A stretch of DNA of 64,000 nt from NCBI RefSeq assembly GCF_014651375.1, contig NZ_BMWT01000002.1, positions 563,477 to 627,476 on the forward strand, given 5' to 3'. Every line of letters starts with the position of its first letter. The stretch's first letter is position 1. Both the position numbers and the translations under genes were made by a program. The notes under the pieces were generated by a model that was not told where the DNA came from, searched no databases, and was given only the letters and a program-made list of their open reading frames with translations. Shown here piece after piece: positions 27,834 through 37,636 of the stretch. This DNA is from Tateyamaria omphalii. GTDB lineage: Bacteria; Pseudomonadota; Alphaproteobacteria; Rhodobacterales; Rhodobacteraceae.

Positions 27834-28634
27834 TCACGTGCGCCAGTCCAGAAGACGGCGCTCTATCACTCCGATAAGCGCGCTGACCAAAACACCCAAC
27901 AGGGACAAGATCACAACACCGGCAAAGAGCCGCTCCAGATCATAGAGTGAACCGGCCTGGAGGATGTACGCCCCAATCCCGTATTCCGCGCCAAGCATTT
28001 CAGCAGCCACCAACAGGATGATGGCAATGGCCAGACTGATGCGAAGGCCCGAAAGGATACCCGGCATTGCCCCCGGCAACACGATCTTGCGCACGATGGA
28101 AAACCAGGTCAGGCCAAAGCTTTGCCCCATCCGGATCAGCGTCCGGTCCACATTGTCGACCGCGCCATATGTGGCGACCACCGTTGGGGTGAAGGTGCCA
28201 AAAGCAATCAGCGCATATTTGGACCCTTCGCCAATGCCGAACCAGATCACGAACAATGGCAGCAGGGCGATTTTCGGAATGGGAAAGAGTGCCGCAACCA
28301 ACGGGACAAGGCCCGAACGGATGTAGGATGACAGCCCGATCAGAATGCCGACACTGATACCGATGCTTGCCCCGATGGCCGCACCGACAACCAGCCGCGA
28401 CAGCGATGGCCCAAGATGCTTGAACAAAAGGCCGCTTTGATAGAGCTCCCGGAAGGTGGCCAGCACGTCCGAGGGTTTGGGTAGCGTGAGTGCCGAAATC
28501 CACCCGGCCCGGGTGCCCCACTCGGCGACCAGGATCAGGCCGAGGAACACCGCAAAGCCAACCCAACGGCGCGGTCTCGGCGCAAAGCCACCGCCGCGAA
28601 AGGCAACCGCCTTCTCTTTCGCAGCTTCAGACAT
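27834..28634 (-). CDS. ABC transporter permease, NitT/TauT/SsuC type
   Basis: A 266-residue permease with six hydrophobic helices and the cytoplasmic EAA-type loop (MGQSFGLTWFSIVRKIVLPGAMPGILSGLR in pieces, about 165-195), which contacts the ATPase. The family imports nitrate, taurine, alkanesulfonates, or pyrimidine and thiamine precursors. Its start overlaps the ATPase stop by eight bases. No sulfonate monooxygenase or other catabolic gene lies nearby, so the substrate is open. Confidence 0.9.
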   Translation of the reverse strand: MSEAAKEKAVAFRGGGFAPRPRRWVGFAVFLGLILVAEWGTRAGWISALTLPKPSDVLATFRELYQSGLLFKHLGPSLSRLVVGAAIGASIGISVGILIGLSSYIRSGLVPLVAALFPIPKIALLPLFVIWFGIGEGSKYALIAFGTFTPTVVATYGAVDNVDRTLIRMGQSFGLTWFSIVRKIVLPGAMPGILSGLRISLAIAIILLVAAEMLGAEYGIGAYILQAGSLYDLERLFAGVVILSLLGVLVSALIGVIERRLLDWRT

Positions 28635-29394
28635 TGATCAACTCTGCATCCGCCGCACGCGCCTCGTCGCGCATCAGGTGCCACAGATGCTTCTGATACG
28701 CATCCAGATCGGCGTCACCGAATTCGCGCTGCGCAAGAGGTTTGTCTATTTCGACCACTTCGCGGATTTGTCCGGGTCGCCGTGACAGTACAACGACGCG
28801 ATGGCCAAGCCGCACCGCCTCGGCCAGGTTGTGGGTGACATAGACCGCCGTGAACGGCTGCCGCGTCCATAAATCGACAAGGTCATCCATCAGAAGTTCC
28901 CGTGTCTGGCTGTCGAGCGCAGACAACGGTTCGTCCATCAGCATGACGGCCGGGTTTACGGCCAGGGCACGCGCTATCGCGACCCGCTGCTTCATCCCCC
29001 CCGACAGTTGCTTCGGCAACGCCTTGGCAAAATCCGTCAGCTTGGTCCGGGCCAGAACGTCATCAATGATCCTCCGTGTGTCCGCCCCCTTGATACCGTG
29101 GTCTTCCAAGACAAGAGACACGTTCCCAGCCACGCTTCGCCACGGCAGAAGCGCGAAATCCTGGAATATATAGGTCAGCGGGTTAAGGCACCCTGCAGGC
29201 GGCGCGCCCAGTTGCAGAACGCGCCCGGAAGCCGGACGTTCCAATCCACCAATGAACCGCAGAAGCGTGGACTTCCCACAGCCAGAAGGCCCCACGATAC
29301 ACACAATCTGCCCGCTGGGAATATCCAGTGAGATGTCTCGCATGACGTCGAAGTCATCATAGGAATGGCTGATGTTGTCGAGCCGTATGTCCAT
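28627..29394 (-). CDS. ABC transporter ATPase, NitT/TauT/SsuB type
   Basis: A 255-residue ATPase with Walker A GPSGCGKST (35-43), signature LSGGMKQRV, Walker B VMLMDEPLSALD and switch His in YVTHNLAEA. The ATG at 29394 is preferred because the 37 residues upstream in frame do not belong to the family. It pairs with the overlapping permease and the binding protein gene 49 bases upstream. Confidence 0.93.
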   Translation of the reverse strand: MDIRLDNISHSYDDFDVMRDISLDIPSGQIVCIVGPSGCGKSTLLRFIGGLERPASGRVLQLGAPPAGCLNPLTYIFQDFALLPWRSVAGNVSLVLEDHGIKGADTRRIIDDVLARTKLTDFAKALPKQLSGGMKQRVAIARALAVNPAVMLMDEPLSALDSQTRELLMDDLVDLWTRQPFTAVYVTHNLAEAVRLGHRVVVLSRRPGQIREVVEIDKPLAQREFGDADLDAYQKHLWHLMRDEARAADAELINV

Positions 29395-29443
29395 GGGATA
29401 CCGCCAGCAAGGGCCGACCGAAGCCGGCCCTGCTTGAGAAGGG

Positions 29444-30457
29444 TTATGCGCCGAGAATGTCGACGTAGGATTGATCGACAACCTGGTCGATACTGATATC
29501 GGCATCGACCAACCCTTCGGCCTGGAACCAGCTCAGCTGATCCTGGATCGATGCAATATTCAGTGACGCACCCGCATTTAGCCGCATTGTGCCATTCACA
29601 ATGGATGGCGCAGCCTTTTCGCGCGGGCGATCCGTGTACACGTACTTGTGGATCAGGTCGATCATCGCTTCCTGATCCGCCGTCTTGTCGATCATGGCCG
29701 CCGCATAGTCATCCACACCCTTGGAAAAGCCTGCCAGGAAGCTTTCCGTCAGGCCGCGCTCGTTCGCGGCATTCCCGGCCGAGGTAAAGACAGTGGTAAC
29801 CTGATAATCGGGAAGATAATCCGCCACGTTGCCAATGATGTGCACAGCCCCCGATCCCGCCAGGGGTTTCGCGATATGCGGCACGATCGACCAGCCGTCA
29901 ACCTGCCCGGATTTCATGGCACCAATGATCGCACCAACCTTTTGCAAGGGGGTGAATGACATGTCGATCCCCTCTGCCTGCGCCATTTTTGCGCCCATGT
30001 AGTGGAACGAAGATCCCGCCTGCGTGACAGCAAATTTCTTGCCTGCAAGGTCCTTTGGCGTTTTGACACCGGTTTGAAAAGCGGCATCCGAGGCCAGGAA
30101 TTTCTGCCCGTCAATCCCGGCTTCTTCGCTGAGTGCACCGCCAATAATCTTGATGGCACCCTTGTCCGCCAGACTGATCAACCCACCCGACATGGCAGTT
30201 ACGGCATAATCCACATCACCCGACGCAATGGCCACCGCCATCGGCTGGGCCGCCTGAAAAAACTCGAATTCCACATCCAGCCCGGCTTCGGCAAAATAGC
30301 CACGTTCAAACGCAACGAAATTGCCCGAATGCGAGGTAAAGCGCAGGGCACCAACCTTGATCTTCTTGTTTGAAGCAAGCGCCGGAGCGGCAAGCCCCGA
30401 TGCAGCAACCGTACCCCCTATAAGGGCCAATGCTTTGCGGCGATTGAATGGTGTCAT
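29444..30457 (-). CDS. ABC substrate-binding protein, NitT/TauT/SsuA type
   Basis: A 337-residue periplasmic binding protein of the NMT1/THI5-like fold. The N terminus NRRKALALIGGTVAASGLA contains a twin arginine before a hydrophobic stretch and ends ALA-SNKKIKVG, so Tat export is possible although Lys replaces the usual Phe. Lobe I begins KVGALRFTSHSGNF and the region GDVDYAVTAMSGG carries typical ligand-site glycines. The first gene of this three-gene operon; a 628-base gap lies upstream. Confidence 0.88.
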   Translation of the reverse strand: MTPFNRRKALALIGGTVAASGLAAPALASNKKIKVGALRFTSHSGNFVAFERGYFAEAGLDVEFEFFQAAQPMAVAIASGDVDYAVTAMSGGLISLADKGAIKIIGGALSEEAGIDGQKFLASDAAFQTGVKTPKDLAGKKFAVTQAGSSFHYMGAKMAQAEGIDMSFTPLQKVGAIIGAMKSGQVDGWSIVPHIAKPLAGSGAVHIIGNVADYLPDYQVTTVFTSAGNAANERGLTESFLAGFSKGVDDYAAAMIDKTADQEAMIDLIHKYVYTDRPREKAAPSIVNGTMRLNAGASLNIASIQDQLSWFQAEGLVDADISIDQVVDQSYVDILGA

Positions 30458-31085
30458 AATGTCCTCCTGTCGTCCTCAGTTCGTATTCAATTCAGGCACT
30501 TACTCTTCTTGCGCCCAGACGGTAAGCCGCTCGTTCGTCTTGAGCAAGAACCGTCCCCAAAGCCCCTTCTGCCGGAAGTTCGGCGCCTGCCACCGCACAT
30601 CGCAACCCATGGCAAAACCGGCTCTGGCAAATGCCGGCGATGCAATTCCATCGGACGCGGGCTGTCGCAAGCGCCGACCGTCTTATTGTGGAACGGCGAC
30701 ACAGTTGCTCATGCCATGTCACACCAAAGCGAACGAGTCAGCAACTCGAAAATTGGGGTGCACGAGTCCTTTTGTTGGACTGTATCGCTCTTGTTCCATC
30801 GGCTCAGGACCAAGACGGGTGCAAGTGATCAAACAGCTCCTCAGCATAGTCTTTGCCCGAACAGTCTTGTCTTGCGCGTCAGCCATCACCCTCTGCGCAA
30901 AGCGTTCTGTCGGCACATAGGCTGCCAGTCTGCCTCCGTTGCGGACCTGTCAGCAAACCATATACCAACTGCGGTAACCAACACGCCGGCACCGCCGTGA
31001 AACCGCCGACATACACACGCAACCTTTGCAGGACGCCCGGCACAAGCTACGTTCGCCGCAGCAGTAGACAAAAAGCAGGCCACGC
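30458..31085. other. 628-base gap without an intact gene
   Basis: Short open frames exist on both strands, but none has a family signature, and the most protein-like piece on the minus strand (ending GTVLAQDERAAYRLGARRVS, about 30492-30620) has no adequate start and changes frame upstream. It may hold an eroded gene, plus the promoters of the ABC operon (minus) and the transglycosylase gene (plus). Confidence 0.45.
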
Positions 31086-32228
31086 ATGTATCCCAACCGC
31101 AGAACTGTCCTTCTTGGGCTTGGCGCTCTCTCCCTTTCTGCCTGCGGAGCGACCACATCGGTGCCGCAAAGCACTGGCAGCACTGGCCTGCCAGCAGACC
31201 TGCGCCCCACCCCAAATGCCGCCTACGACGCATGGGTCGCCAGCTTCCGCGGCAGGGCCGCGAGCGCAGGCATTTCGCAATCCACGCTCAACGCCGCGTT
31301 CCGCGGCACGGGCTATCTGCCGGGCGTTGTGCGGCGCGACCGCAACCAGACCGAATTTACCCGCACGCTCGAAGACTACCTGTCCATCGCAGCCTCGGAC
31401 GAACGTGTTTCCAAGGGCCGTGCCGCCTATGCCCGCCACCGCAGCACTCTGAACGCGGTCGAGGCGCGCTATGGCGTACCCGCCAATATCGTGACCGCGA
31501 TCTGGGGGTTGGAGAGTTTTTACGGTGAACGGCGCGGCGATGTGCCCGTGATCTCGGCTACCTCCACCCTTGCGTTTGACGGACGGCGCGGAGCCTTCTT
31601 TGAAAAGCAATTGATCGAGGCGCTGCGCATCCTGCAATCGGGCGACGTGAGCCCCGCCAACATGACCGGGTCATGGGCCGGGGCCATGGGGCACACACAG
31701 TTCATCCCGACATCCTATCAGGCCTTTGCCGTGGATTTCACGGGCGACGGGCGGCGGGACATCTGGTCGGATGACCCGTCTGACAGTCTTGCCTCTACCG
31801 CCGCGTATCTGTCACGCAATGGTTGGCAATCGGGCCAAAGCTGGGGGCGCGAAGTAACGGGCGACGCCTCGGGCACCGTGATCCAGCCTCAACCTGGCGG
31901 GCCACGCTTTGCCGTCACGCGCAATTTCAGGGTGATCAAGACATACAACAACTCCGACAGCTACGCGATTGGCGTGGGCCATCTGGCCGACCGCATTGCA
32001 GGTGGCGGCCCTTTGCGTGGCAGTTTCCCGCCCGACCGTTACGGGCTGACCAAGGATGACCGCGTCGATCTGCAACGCCGCTTGACAGCCCAAGGGTTTG
32101 ACACGGACGGCGCAGATGGGGTTCTGGGGCCAAAGTCCCGTGCGGCAATCACCGCCTACCAGACCAGCCGCGGCCTGCCCGCCACCGGGGATCCATCGGT
32201 TGAGTTGCTGCGGTCTTTGGGTGGCTAA
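31086..32228 (+). CDS. Lytic murein transglycosylase, MltB-like, with peptidoglycan-binding domain
   Basis: A 380-residue lipoprotein. The lipobox is LSAC (Cys 20) after an RR-containing signal. The SLT_2 (MltB) domain covers about 45-290 and has the catalytic glutamate Glu143 in GLESFYG (141-147), then GSWAGAMGHTQFIPTSY. A peptidoglycan-binding 1 domain covers about 317-380 (DDRVDLQRRLTAQGFDTDGA). It cleaves glycan strands in the periplasm to give anhydromuropeptides. No neighbour shares a function. Confidence 0.93.
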   Translation: MYPNRRTVLLGLGALSLSACGATTSVPQSTGSTGLPADLRPTPNAAYDAWVASFRGRAASAGISQSTLNAAFRGTGYLPGVVRRDRNQTEFTRTLEDYLSIAASDERVSKGRAAYARHRSTLNAVEARYGVPANIVTAIWGLESFYGERRGDVPVISATSTLAFDGRRGAFFEKQLIEALRILQSGDVSPANMTGSWAGAMGHTQFIPTSYQAFAVDFTGDGRRDIWSDDPSDSLASTAAYLSRNGWQSGQSWGREVTGDASGTVIQPQPGGPRFAVTRNFRVIKTYNNSDSYAIGVGHLADRIAGGGPLRGSFPPDRYGLTKDDRVDLQRRLTAQGFDTDGADGVLGPKSRAAITAYQTSRGLPATGDPSVELLRSLGG

Positions 32229-32366
32229 ACCGCGCCGCCCGTCTTCGGCGCCAGCATGGGCTGCGTATGGTTAATTTCCGCTTATGCAACAGTGCGTTGC
32301 CGCAAGCCATTGAAATGGCGCGAGGATCACAAACCGATTGAAATCCTGTGGATGGACCGAACAGGC

Positions 32367-32382
32367 TGTCCCCGCGGGGACA
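32367..32382. repeat. Perfect 16-bp palindrome between convergent genes
   Basis: TGTCCCCGCGGGGACA reads the same on both strands. It ends two bases before the stop of the minus-strand gene at 32385 and about 140 bases after the plus-strand stop at 32228. It could form a short hairpin with a CGCG loop, but no T run follows on either side, so a terminator role is weak. Confidence 0.6.
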
Positions 32383-32384
32383 AA

Positions 32385-33014
32385 TCAGCTTGCGGCTGTC
32401 ACACGGGCGCTCAAACGCAGAGCGTGGGAGGCGTCATCGGCCGCAACTGGCATCACCGGATCATAGGCCGCGCGGATCAACGCCGCGATGTCGGGCCGCA
32501 GCACGGTCGTCTCTCCCGCAACAGCCAACGGCGAACGATCCCGAAAGGCCAAGTCGGACCACAGCAGCATCGACTGCACCACCTGGCTCAGGGTCAGCGT
32601 CTCCGCGGGGACCTTGCTCAGATGCTGGTCCATCCGCAGGAAAACAAAGCACGCCTTGATCGCACCTGCCTCGTCAAACCGGAAAATCCGATATTGGTTT
32701 GCGTCGGCCTTGTGCAGGCGTGCCACCAATGGTTCAAGATCGGGCACAAGCCTGTCCAGCCCGGGCACCTCGGGCAACTCGGCCCAGTCGGAAAAGAAGA
32801 ACCACATGAAGTTCGACCCCAGCTCAGGGTCCGTCTCCGCCATGTCGTGACCGGCCAACTGGCACACCGCCTCAACCGCGCCCTTGATCGTACCAAGCGT
32901 TTCATCCAGCACCCCGAACACCACTGGCGCGATCGGGCGGCCCCAACGGGCAAAGGCATAGTCGCCGCTTTCGCGCCGGAACAGCGCTTCGATATCATCT
33001 GCTGTCATGTGCAT
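32385..33014 (-). CDS. Conserved-looking cytoplasmic protein of unknown function
   Basis: A 209-residue acidic protein with no signal or membrane segment. It begins with a possible helical TADDIEALFRRESGDYAFARWGRP. The aromatic stretch FMWFFFSDWAELPEVPGLDRL is distinctive. I recognise no catalytic motif. It starts three bases after the ruvB stop, so it is the last gene of the priA-ruvC-ruvA-ruvB run. A role in DNA metabolism would be guilt by position only. Confidence 0.75.
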   Translation of the reverse strand: MHMTADDIEALFRRESGDYAFARWGRPIAPVVFGVLDETLGTIKGAVEAVCQLAGHDMAETDPELGSNFMWFFFSDWAELPEVPGLDRLVPDLEPLVARLHKADANQYRIFRFDEAGAIKACFVFLRMDQHLSKVPAETLTLSQVVQSMLLWSDLAFRDRSPLAVAGETTVLRPDIAALIRAAYDPVMPVAADDASHALRLSARVTAAS

Positions 33015-33017
33015 ATC

Positions 33018-34055
33018 CTAGTCGAACAGGTCGCCCGATGATTTCGGCGCCTCAAGCCCCAGATGCCGCCACGCCCGCTGCGCCAGCATCCGTCCCCGCG
33101 GGGTCCTTTGAATCAGGCCCTGCTGCAGCAGATAGGGCTCGATGACCTCTTCCAATGCATCACGGCTTTCACTCAGTGCCGCGCTCAGGGTTTCGACGCC
33201 CACCGGTCCGCCGCCATAGTGATCCGCCATGAGTTGCAAGTATCGACGGTCCGCGCCGTCCAGACCAAGATGATCAACGCCAAGACGCGTCAGCGCTGCA
33301 TCCGCCAACTCCCGCGTCACACGACCATCGCCATCCACGACGGCAAAATCCACGACCCGGCGCAACAAGCGTCCCGCGATCCGAGGCGTGCCGCGCGCAC
33401 GACGCGCAATCTCACGCGCACCGCCCTCGTCTGCAGGGGCGCCGAGGGTGCGGGCGTTGCGCTCCACAATCGTGAACAATTCGTCTTCGGTATAAAACTG
33501 CAGACGGGTAGGAATACCGAACCGGTCCCTCAAGGGCGTTGTTAGCAGACCCATACGGGTTGTCGCGCCAACCAAGGTAAAGGGCTGCAATTCGATCCGA
33601 ACCGTCCGGGCGGCTGGGCCTTCGCCGATCACAAGGTCCAGTTCGAAATCTTCCATCGCGGGATAGAGGACCTCCTCGACCGCCGGATTCAGACGGTGAA
33701 TCTCGTCAATGAACAACACATCGCGGGCTTCGAGATTGGTCAGGATCGCGGCCAGATCACCGGCCTTTGCCAGCACAGGGCCAGATGTCATGCGGAAATT
33801 CACGCCCAACTCGCGCGCCATGATCTGCGCAAGCGTCGTCTTGCCCAGACCGGGCGGGCCATGGAAGAGCGTATGATCCATCGCTTCGCCCCGCTGCTTG
33901 GCAGACTGGATGAAGACGCGCAGGTTTGCACGGGCCTCGGCCTGACCCACGAAATCTTCGAGAAGCTGTGGACGCAGGGCACGGTCGAAACCGCCCGCAT
34001 CATCATCAAGCAAAGGCGCTCCGCGCAGGGTGGGATCAGAGGCGTCGGTCATCAT
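33018..34055 (-). CDS. ruvB: Holliday junction DNA helicase RuvB
   Basis: AAA motor of the RuvAB branch migration complex. The 345-residue protein has Walker [10 protein letters not shown], Walker [11 protein letters not shown], sensor I GATTRMG and the arginine finger region RDRFGIP, with a C-terminal winged helix ([13 protein letters not shown]). The second Met (34052) is an equally good start. A hairpin repeat (copy 6) lies in the 36 bases that separate it from ruvA. Confidence 0.98.
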   Translation of the reverse strand: MMTDASDPTLRGAPLLDDDAGGFDRALRPQLLEDFVGQAEARANLRVFIQSAKQRGEAMDHTLFHGPPGLGKTTLAQIMARELGVNFRMTSGPVLAKAGDLAAILTNLEARDVLFIDEIHRLNPAVEEVLYPAMEDFELDLVIGEGPAARTVRIELQPFTLVGATTRMGLLTTPLRDRFGIPTRLQFYTEDELFTIVERNARTLGAPADEGGAREIARRARGTPRIAGRLLRRVVDFAVVDGDGRVTRELADAALTRLGVDHLGLDGADRRYLQLMADHYGGGPVGVETLSAALSESRDALEEVIEPYLLQQGLIQRTPRGRMLAQRAWRHLGLEAPKSSGDLFD

Positions 34056-34063
34056 CTTCTTTC

Positions 34064-34086
34064 GTAAGGCGGACGTGTCGTCCGCC
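34064..34086 (+). repeat. Intergenic hairpin repeat, copy 6
   Basis: GTAA leader, stem GGCGGAC / GTCCGCC with loop GTGTC, perfect 7-bp stem. It occupies most of the ruvA-ruvB spacer, so on the polycistronic mRNA it would form a hairpin between the two coding regions. Confidence 0.8.
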
Positions 34087-34091
34087 CACCC

Positions 34092-34751
34092 CTACCCTTT
34101 CGGTGCCAGAAGTTTCAACGCCGCACGGATCAGGGCAGGCGTGTCGGCGCCCGGGTCCTCTCCTGCGGCTTGGGCCACGGCGGCTGCGGCATCGGACGGG
34201 CCGTAGCCCAGGTTGCCCAAGGCCGACAGCGCATCGGCCTGTGCGGAGGACGGTGGGGCGGCTGCGGGCATGGGTTCGATCACCTCGGCGGCAGCTTGGG
34301 CCACGACATCGCCGGTTGCTTCAGCCACCGTGCCGCCCATGGCCATCACAGACGGGGCCTTGTCTTTGAGATCAAGCACGATGCGTTGCGCGATCTTGGG
34401 GCCGATGCCCTTGGCCGCTTTCACCGCGTTCCAGTCGCCCAAGGCGATGGCCCGGCTGGTCCCATCTGTGCCCAGCGTGCCAAGAATGGCGAGCGACGCC
34501 TTGGCGCCCACGCCCTGCACGGACATGAGCAGGCGGTGCCATTCCTTTTCCGCAAGCGTCGGGAAGCCAAAGAGTTGCATCAGGTCCTCGCGCACCACGA
34601 GGTCTGTGAACAGCGCGCAAGCCTGTCCCACCGGGGGCAGTGCCGCAAGCGTCCGGTCCGAGCAATAGACGACATAGCCCACACCGCGCACGTCGATCAG
34701 GATGTGATCGGTGGCCTTGTAGTCGATACGGCCCGAGAGTTTTCCGATCAT
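34092..34751 (-). CDS. ruvA: Holliday junction binding protein RuvA
   Basis: Tetrameric junction-binding protein that loads RuvB. The 219-residue protein has the OB-fold N terminus ([20 protein letters not shown]), two helix-hairpin-helix units ([17 protein letters not shown] and [19 protein letters not shown]) and a C-terminal UBA-like domain ([20 protein letters not shown]). An Ala-rich linker makes it slightly longer than the E. coli protein. Its ATG overlaps the ruvC stop by four bases. Confidence 0.97.
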   Translation of the reverse strand: MIGKLSGRIDYKATDHILIDVRGVGYVVYCSDRTLAALPPVGQACALFTDLVVREDLMQLFGFPTLAEKEWHRLLMSVQGVGAKASLAILGTLGTDGTSRAIALGDWNAVKAAKGIGPKIAQRIVLDLKDKAPSVMAMGGTVAEATGDVVAQAAAEVIEPMPAAAPPSSAQADALSALGNLGYGPSDAAAAVAQAAGEDPGADTPALIRAALKLLAPKG

Positions 34752-35251
34752 GCCCGCGCCCTCGCCACAGCGGCGGCCAACCTCTGCCCCGCGCCGTGAT
34801 GGGCGTGACAGATGGCGATAGCCAGCGCGTCGGCCGCATCCGGTCCGGCGATATCGACGCCGGGCAATTGCACCCGAACCATATGCGCCACCTGCCGCTT
34901 GTCCGCGTGGCCCACGCCCACCACCGTTTTCTTAACGGCGTTCGGAGCATATTCCCCAACCGACAACCCGGCGCGGGCTGGTGCAAGCATGGCAATGCCA
35001 CGCGCCTGCCCCAGCTTCAGGGTGCCCGACCCATCTTTGTTTACAAAGGTCTGCTCCACGGCGGCAGCCTGCGGGGCGTGATCTGCGATCACGGTGCTGA
35101 GTTGGTCAAACAAACTCAGCAGGCGCAAAGACAGATCATCGCCCGTTGAATGGCAGATCCCGTTGGCCACGTGGCGCAGGCGCGGACCATCAGCGTCGAT
35201 GATCCCCCACCCCATGTGGCGCAAGCCGGGGTCGATCCCCAAGATTCGCAT
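34748..35251 (-). CDS. ruvC: Holliday junction resolvase RuvC
   Basis: Endonuclease that cuts Holliday junctions. From the ATG at 35251 the protein is 167 residues, the family length, and opens with [16 protein letters not shown], where Asp7 is catalytic. [24 protein letters not shown] carries the Glu of the site, and [15 protein letters not shown] the last two acidic residues. The 50 residues upstream in frame are not protein-like. It overlaps ruvA. Confidence 0.97.
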   Translation of the reverse strand: MRILGIDPGLRHMGWGIIDADGPRLRHVANGICHSTGDDLSLRLLSLFDQLSTVIADHAPQAAAVEQTFVNKDGSGTLKLGQARGIAMLAPARAGLSVGEYAPNAVKKTVVGVGHADKRQVAHMVRVQLPGVDIAGPDAADALAIAICHAHHGAGQRLAAAVARARA

Positions 35252-35325
35252 GATGTTCTGCCCTCGCCCGATTTTGTTTTGGCTTTTGTCCGTCAGTAGC
35301 ACGAAACGCGAACATCCGCCAAGTG

Positions 35326-35348
35326 GTAAGGCGCACGTGTCGTGCGCC
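35326..35348 (+). repeat. Intergenic hairpin repeat, copy 7
   Basis: GTAA leader, stem GGCGCAC / GTGCGCC with loop GTGTC, perfect 7-bp stem. It lies in the 103-base gap between the priA stop and the ruvC start. Confidence 0.8.
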
Positions 35349-35354
35349 GCCCTG

Positions 35355-37547
35355 CTAGTAAAAGCTTTGTGGGTCGATATCGACGGCAAGCCGCAGATCA
35401 CCCTTCAGACGCAATTGTCCGATCCATTGCGCGATCGCCCCTTGCAGAGCGACACCTTTGCCCGCCTTCACCAGCAGACGCACACGGTGCCGACCGCGAA
35501 TGCGGGCGATGGGCGCAGGGGCTGGGCCAAAGACTTGCGCGCCCACTCTCGTCAGCGCGCCCGCATTCCTTGCCAGCGCGTTCGCGGCGTCAAACACCTG
35601 CGCGACGTCCGGCCCGCTGAAGATGATGCCAGCCATCCGTCCATAGGGCGGCACGCCTGCCGCCTCGCGTTGCGCGGCCTCGGCACGCCAGAACCCTTCC
35701 TCGTCGCCTGCCAGAATGGCACGGATCACCGGATGTTCCGGTTGATAGGTCTGCAACAGCGCAGTCCCCGGCTTTTCTGCTCGACCCGCCCGCCCTGCGA
35801 CCTGTCGCATCAACTGGAATGTCCGTTCCGCGGCGCGCAGGTCCGACCCTTGCAGGCCTAGGTCTGAGTCGATCACACCCACTAGTGTCAGGTTCGGGAA
35901 GTTGTGCCCCTTTGCCACCAGTTGCGTGCCGATGATAACGTCGGCGCCGCCCTCGGCAATCTGTTCGATTTCGGCCTTCAGCGCCCGGGCCGAGCCATAC
36001 ATGTCCGAACTGAGTACGGCCACGCGAGCCTCCGGGAACAGCTCCACCGCCTCTTCGCCGAGCCGTTCGACGCCCGGGCCGACGGGGGCCATCCGGTCCT
36101 CGGCCCCGCAAGACGGACAAACGGTTGGCATCGGTTTCGTTTCGCCACATTGGTGGCACATCAGCCGTTTGAGAAAGCGGTGTTCGACCATGCGCGCATC
36201 GCATTGATCACAGCCCACCTGGTGCCCGCACGCCCGACACAAGGTGATGGGGGCATAGCCGCGCCGGTTCAGGAACAGCATGGCCTGCTCACCTGCGGCC
36301 AGCCGCGCCTCGACTGCGCGTTTCAATTCTTCGGACACCCAACGGTTCGACGGCAGTTTTTCAGCGCGCATGTCGATCGTTTGCATCGTCGGCATGACCG
36401 CAGGCCCAAAGCGCGCTTCGAGATCGAGCCGCGTATATTTGCCGCTTTCGGCATTTGCCCAGCTTTCAAGCGATGGCGTGGCCGAGGCCAGAACGACCTG
36501 CGCCCCGAGCAGCGAGGCCCGTAGCACCGCCATGTCGCGGGCGTTGTAGAGCACCCCGTCTTCCTGCTTGTAGGAGGTGTCGTGTTCCTCATCCACAACG
36601 ATCAGGCCGAGGTTCTGGTACGGGAGGAACAGGGCAGAGCGTGCGCCGATCACCAGTTGCGCGTTGCCCTGTCCGACCATGCGCCAGATGCGCCGCCTTT
36701 CGGTCATGGTCGCACCCGAGTGCCATTCGGCAGGGCGCGCGCCGAACCGTTCCTCGACCCTTTTCAGAAATTCGGCTGTCAGAGCGATTTCCGGCAGAAG
36801 GACAAGCGCTTGTCGTCCGGCGCTGAGGCAGGCGGCAACCGCTTCGAGGTACACCTCGGTCTTGCCCGAACCTGTCACGCCGCGCAGGAGCGTGGTGCCG
36901 TAAGTGCCGGATTGCACTGCCGTTGCGATGTGCCGTGCTGCCTTTGCCTGATCCTCTGTCAGTTCTTTACCAGGTCGAGCGGGATCCATGGGCGGGAATG
37001 GCAGGTCGCGGGGGCTGTCTTCTTCGGCCACGGCTCCCTGTTTCACCAACCCCTTGATGACCGAAGATGTCACACCGGAGAGTTCAGCCAGCTCCTTAAG
37101 TGTGAATGACAAATCCCCGTATTCATTGAGAAAATCCAGCACGCGTCTGCGGGCATCCGTCATGCGATCCGGTTCGGATAGGCCGCGGCGGTAGACCTTG
37201 CGCATGGACGGCGGATCACCCAACCCCGGCGCCCGCGTCGCGAGCCGTAGCATGGCGGGCATGGGGGTCAGAGTATAGGCGGCAGATTTTTCCAGAAATG
37301 CGCGCATTTCGTCCCGCATGGGTGCGGCATCCAGCACCCGCAGGACCGCGCGTATCTTGTTGTAATCATAGTCCCCCTTGCCGGGTCCCCACACCACGCC
37401 CAGTACTTTGCGGGGGCCAAGCGGCACCTCGACAAAGGCGCCCAGATGGCAGCCGCCTTCGGGCGCCTTGTAGTCCAGCGCCCGGTCCAGCGGTTGCGTG
37501 GTCATCACGGCCACCAACGCGCCTTCGTCATAAAACGACGGCGTCAT
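35355..37547 (-). CDS. priA: Primosomal protein N' (PriA helicase)
   Basis: Restart helicase that reloads the replisome at stalled forks and D-loops. The 730-residue protein has an N-terminal DNA-binding domain, Walker [12 protein letters not shown], the DEXH motif VVDEEHD, four Cys pairs for zinc ([17 protein letters not shown] and [18 protein letters not shown]) and the motif VI region [13 protein letters not shown]. It is divergent from the transaldolase gene and upstream of the ruv genes, so replication restart and junction processing may be expressed together. Confidence 0.97.
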   Translation of the reverse strand: MTPSFYDEGALVAVMTTQPLDRALDYKAPEGGCHLGAFVEVPLGPRKVLGVVWGPGKGDYDYNKIRAVLRVLDAAPMRDEMRAFLEKSAAYTLTPMPAMLRLATRAPGLGDPPSMRKVYRRGLSEPDRMTDARRRVLDFLNEYGDLSFTLKELAELSGVTSSVIKGLVKQGAVAEEDSPRDLPFPPMDPARPGKELTEDQAKAARHIATAVQSGTYGTTLLRGVTGSGKTEVYLEAVAACLSAGRQALVLLPEIALTAEFLKRVEERFGARPAEWHSGATMTERRRIWRMVGQGNAQLVIGARSALFLPYQNLGLIVVDEEHDTSYKQEDGVLYNARDMAVLRASLLGAQVVLASATPSLESWANAESGKYTRLDLEARFGPAVMPTMQTIDMRAEKLPSNRWVSEELKRAVEARLAAGEQAMLFLNRRGYAPITLCRACGHQVGCDQCDARMVEHRFLKRLMCHQCGETKPMPTVCPSCGAEDRMAPVGPGVERLGEEAVELFPEARVAVLSSDMYGSARALKAEIEQIAEGGADVIIGTQLVAKGHNFPNLTLVGVIDSDLGLQGSDLRAAERTFQLMRQVAGRAGRAEKPGTALLQTYQPEHPVIRAILAGDEEGFWRAEAAQREAAGVPPYGRMAGIIFSGPDVAQVFDAANALARNAGALTRVGAQVFGPAPAPIARIRGRHRVRLLVKAGKGVALQGAIAQWIGQLRLKGDLRLAVDIDPQSFY

Positions 37548-37636
37548 GTTAGCGCCAACATATGAGGGGTTCAGTATTCACGCAGCCTGAGGTAAAGGCA
37601 TCACAAGCAAACGCCAAGCCATCTAGGGGACCGCAT

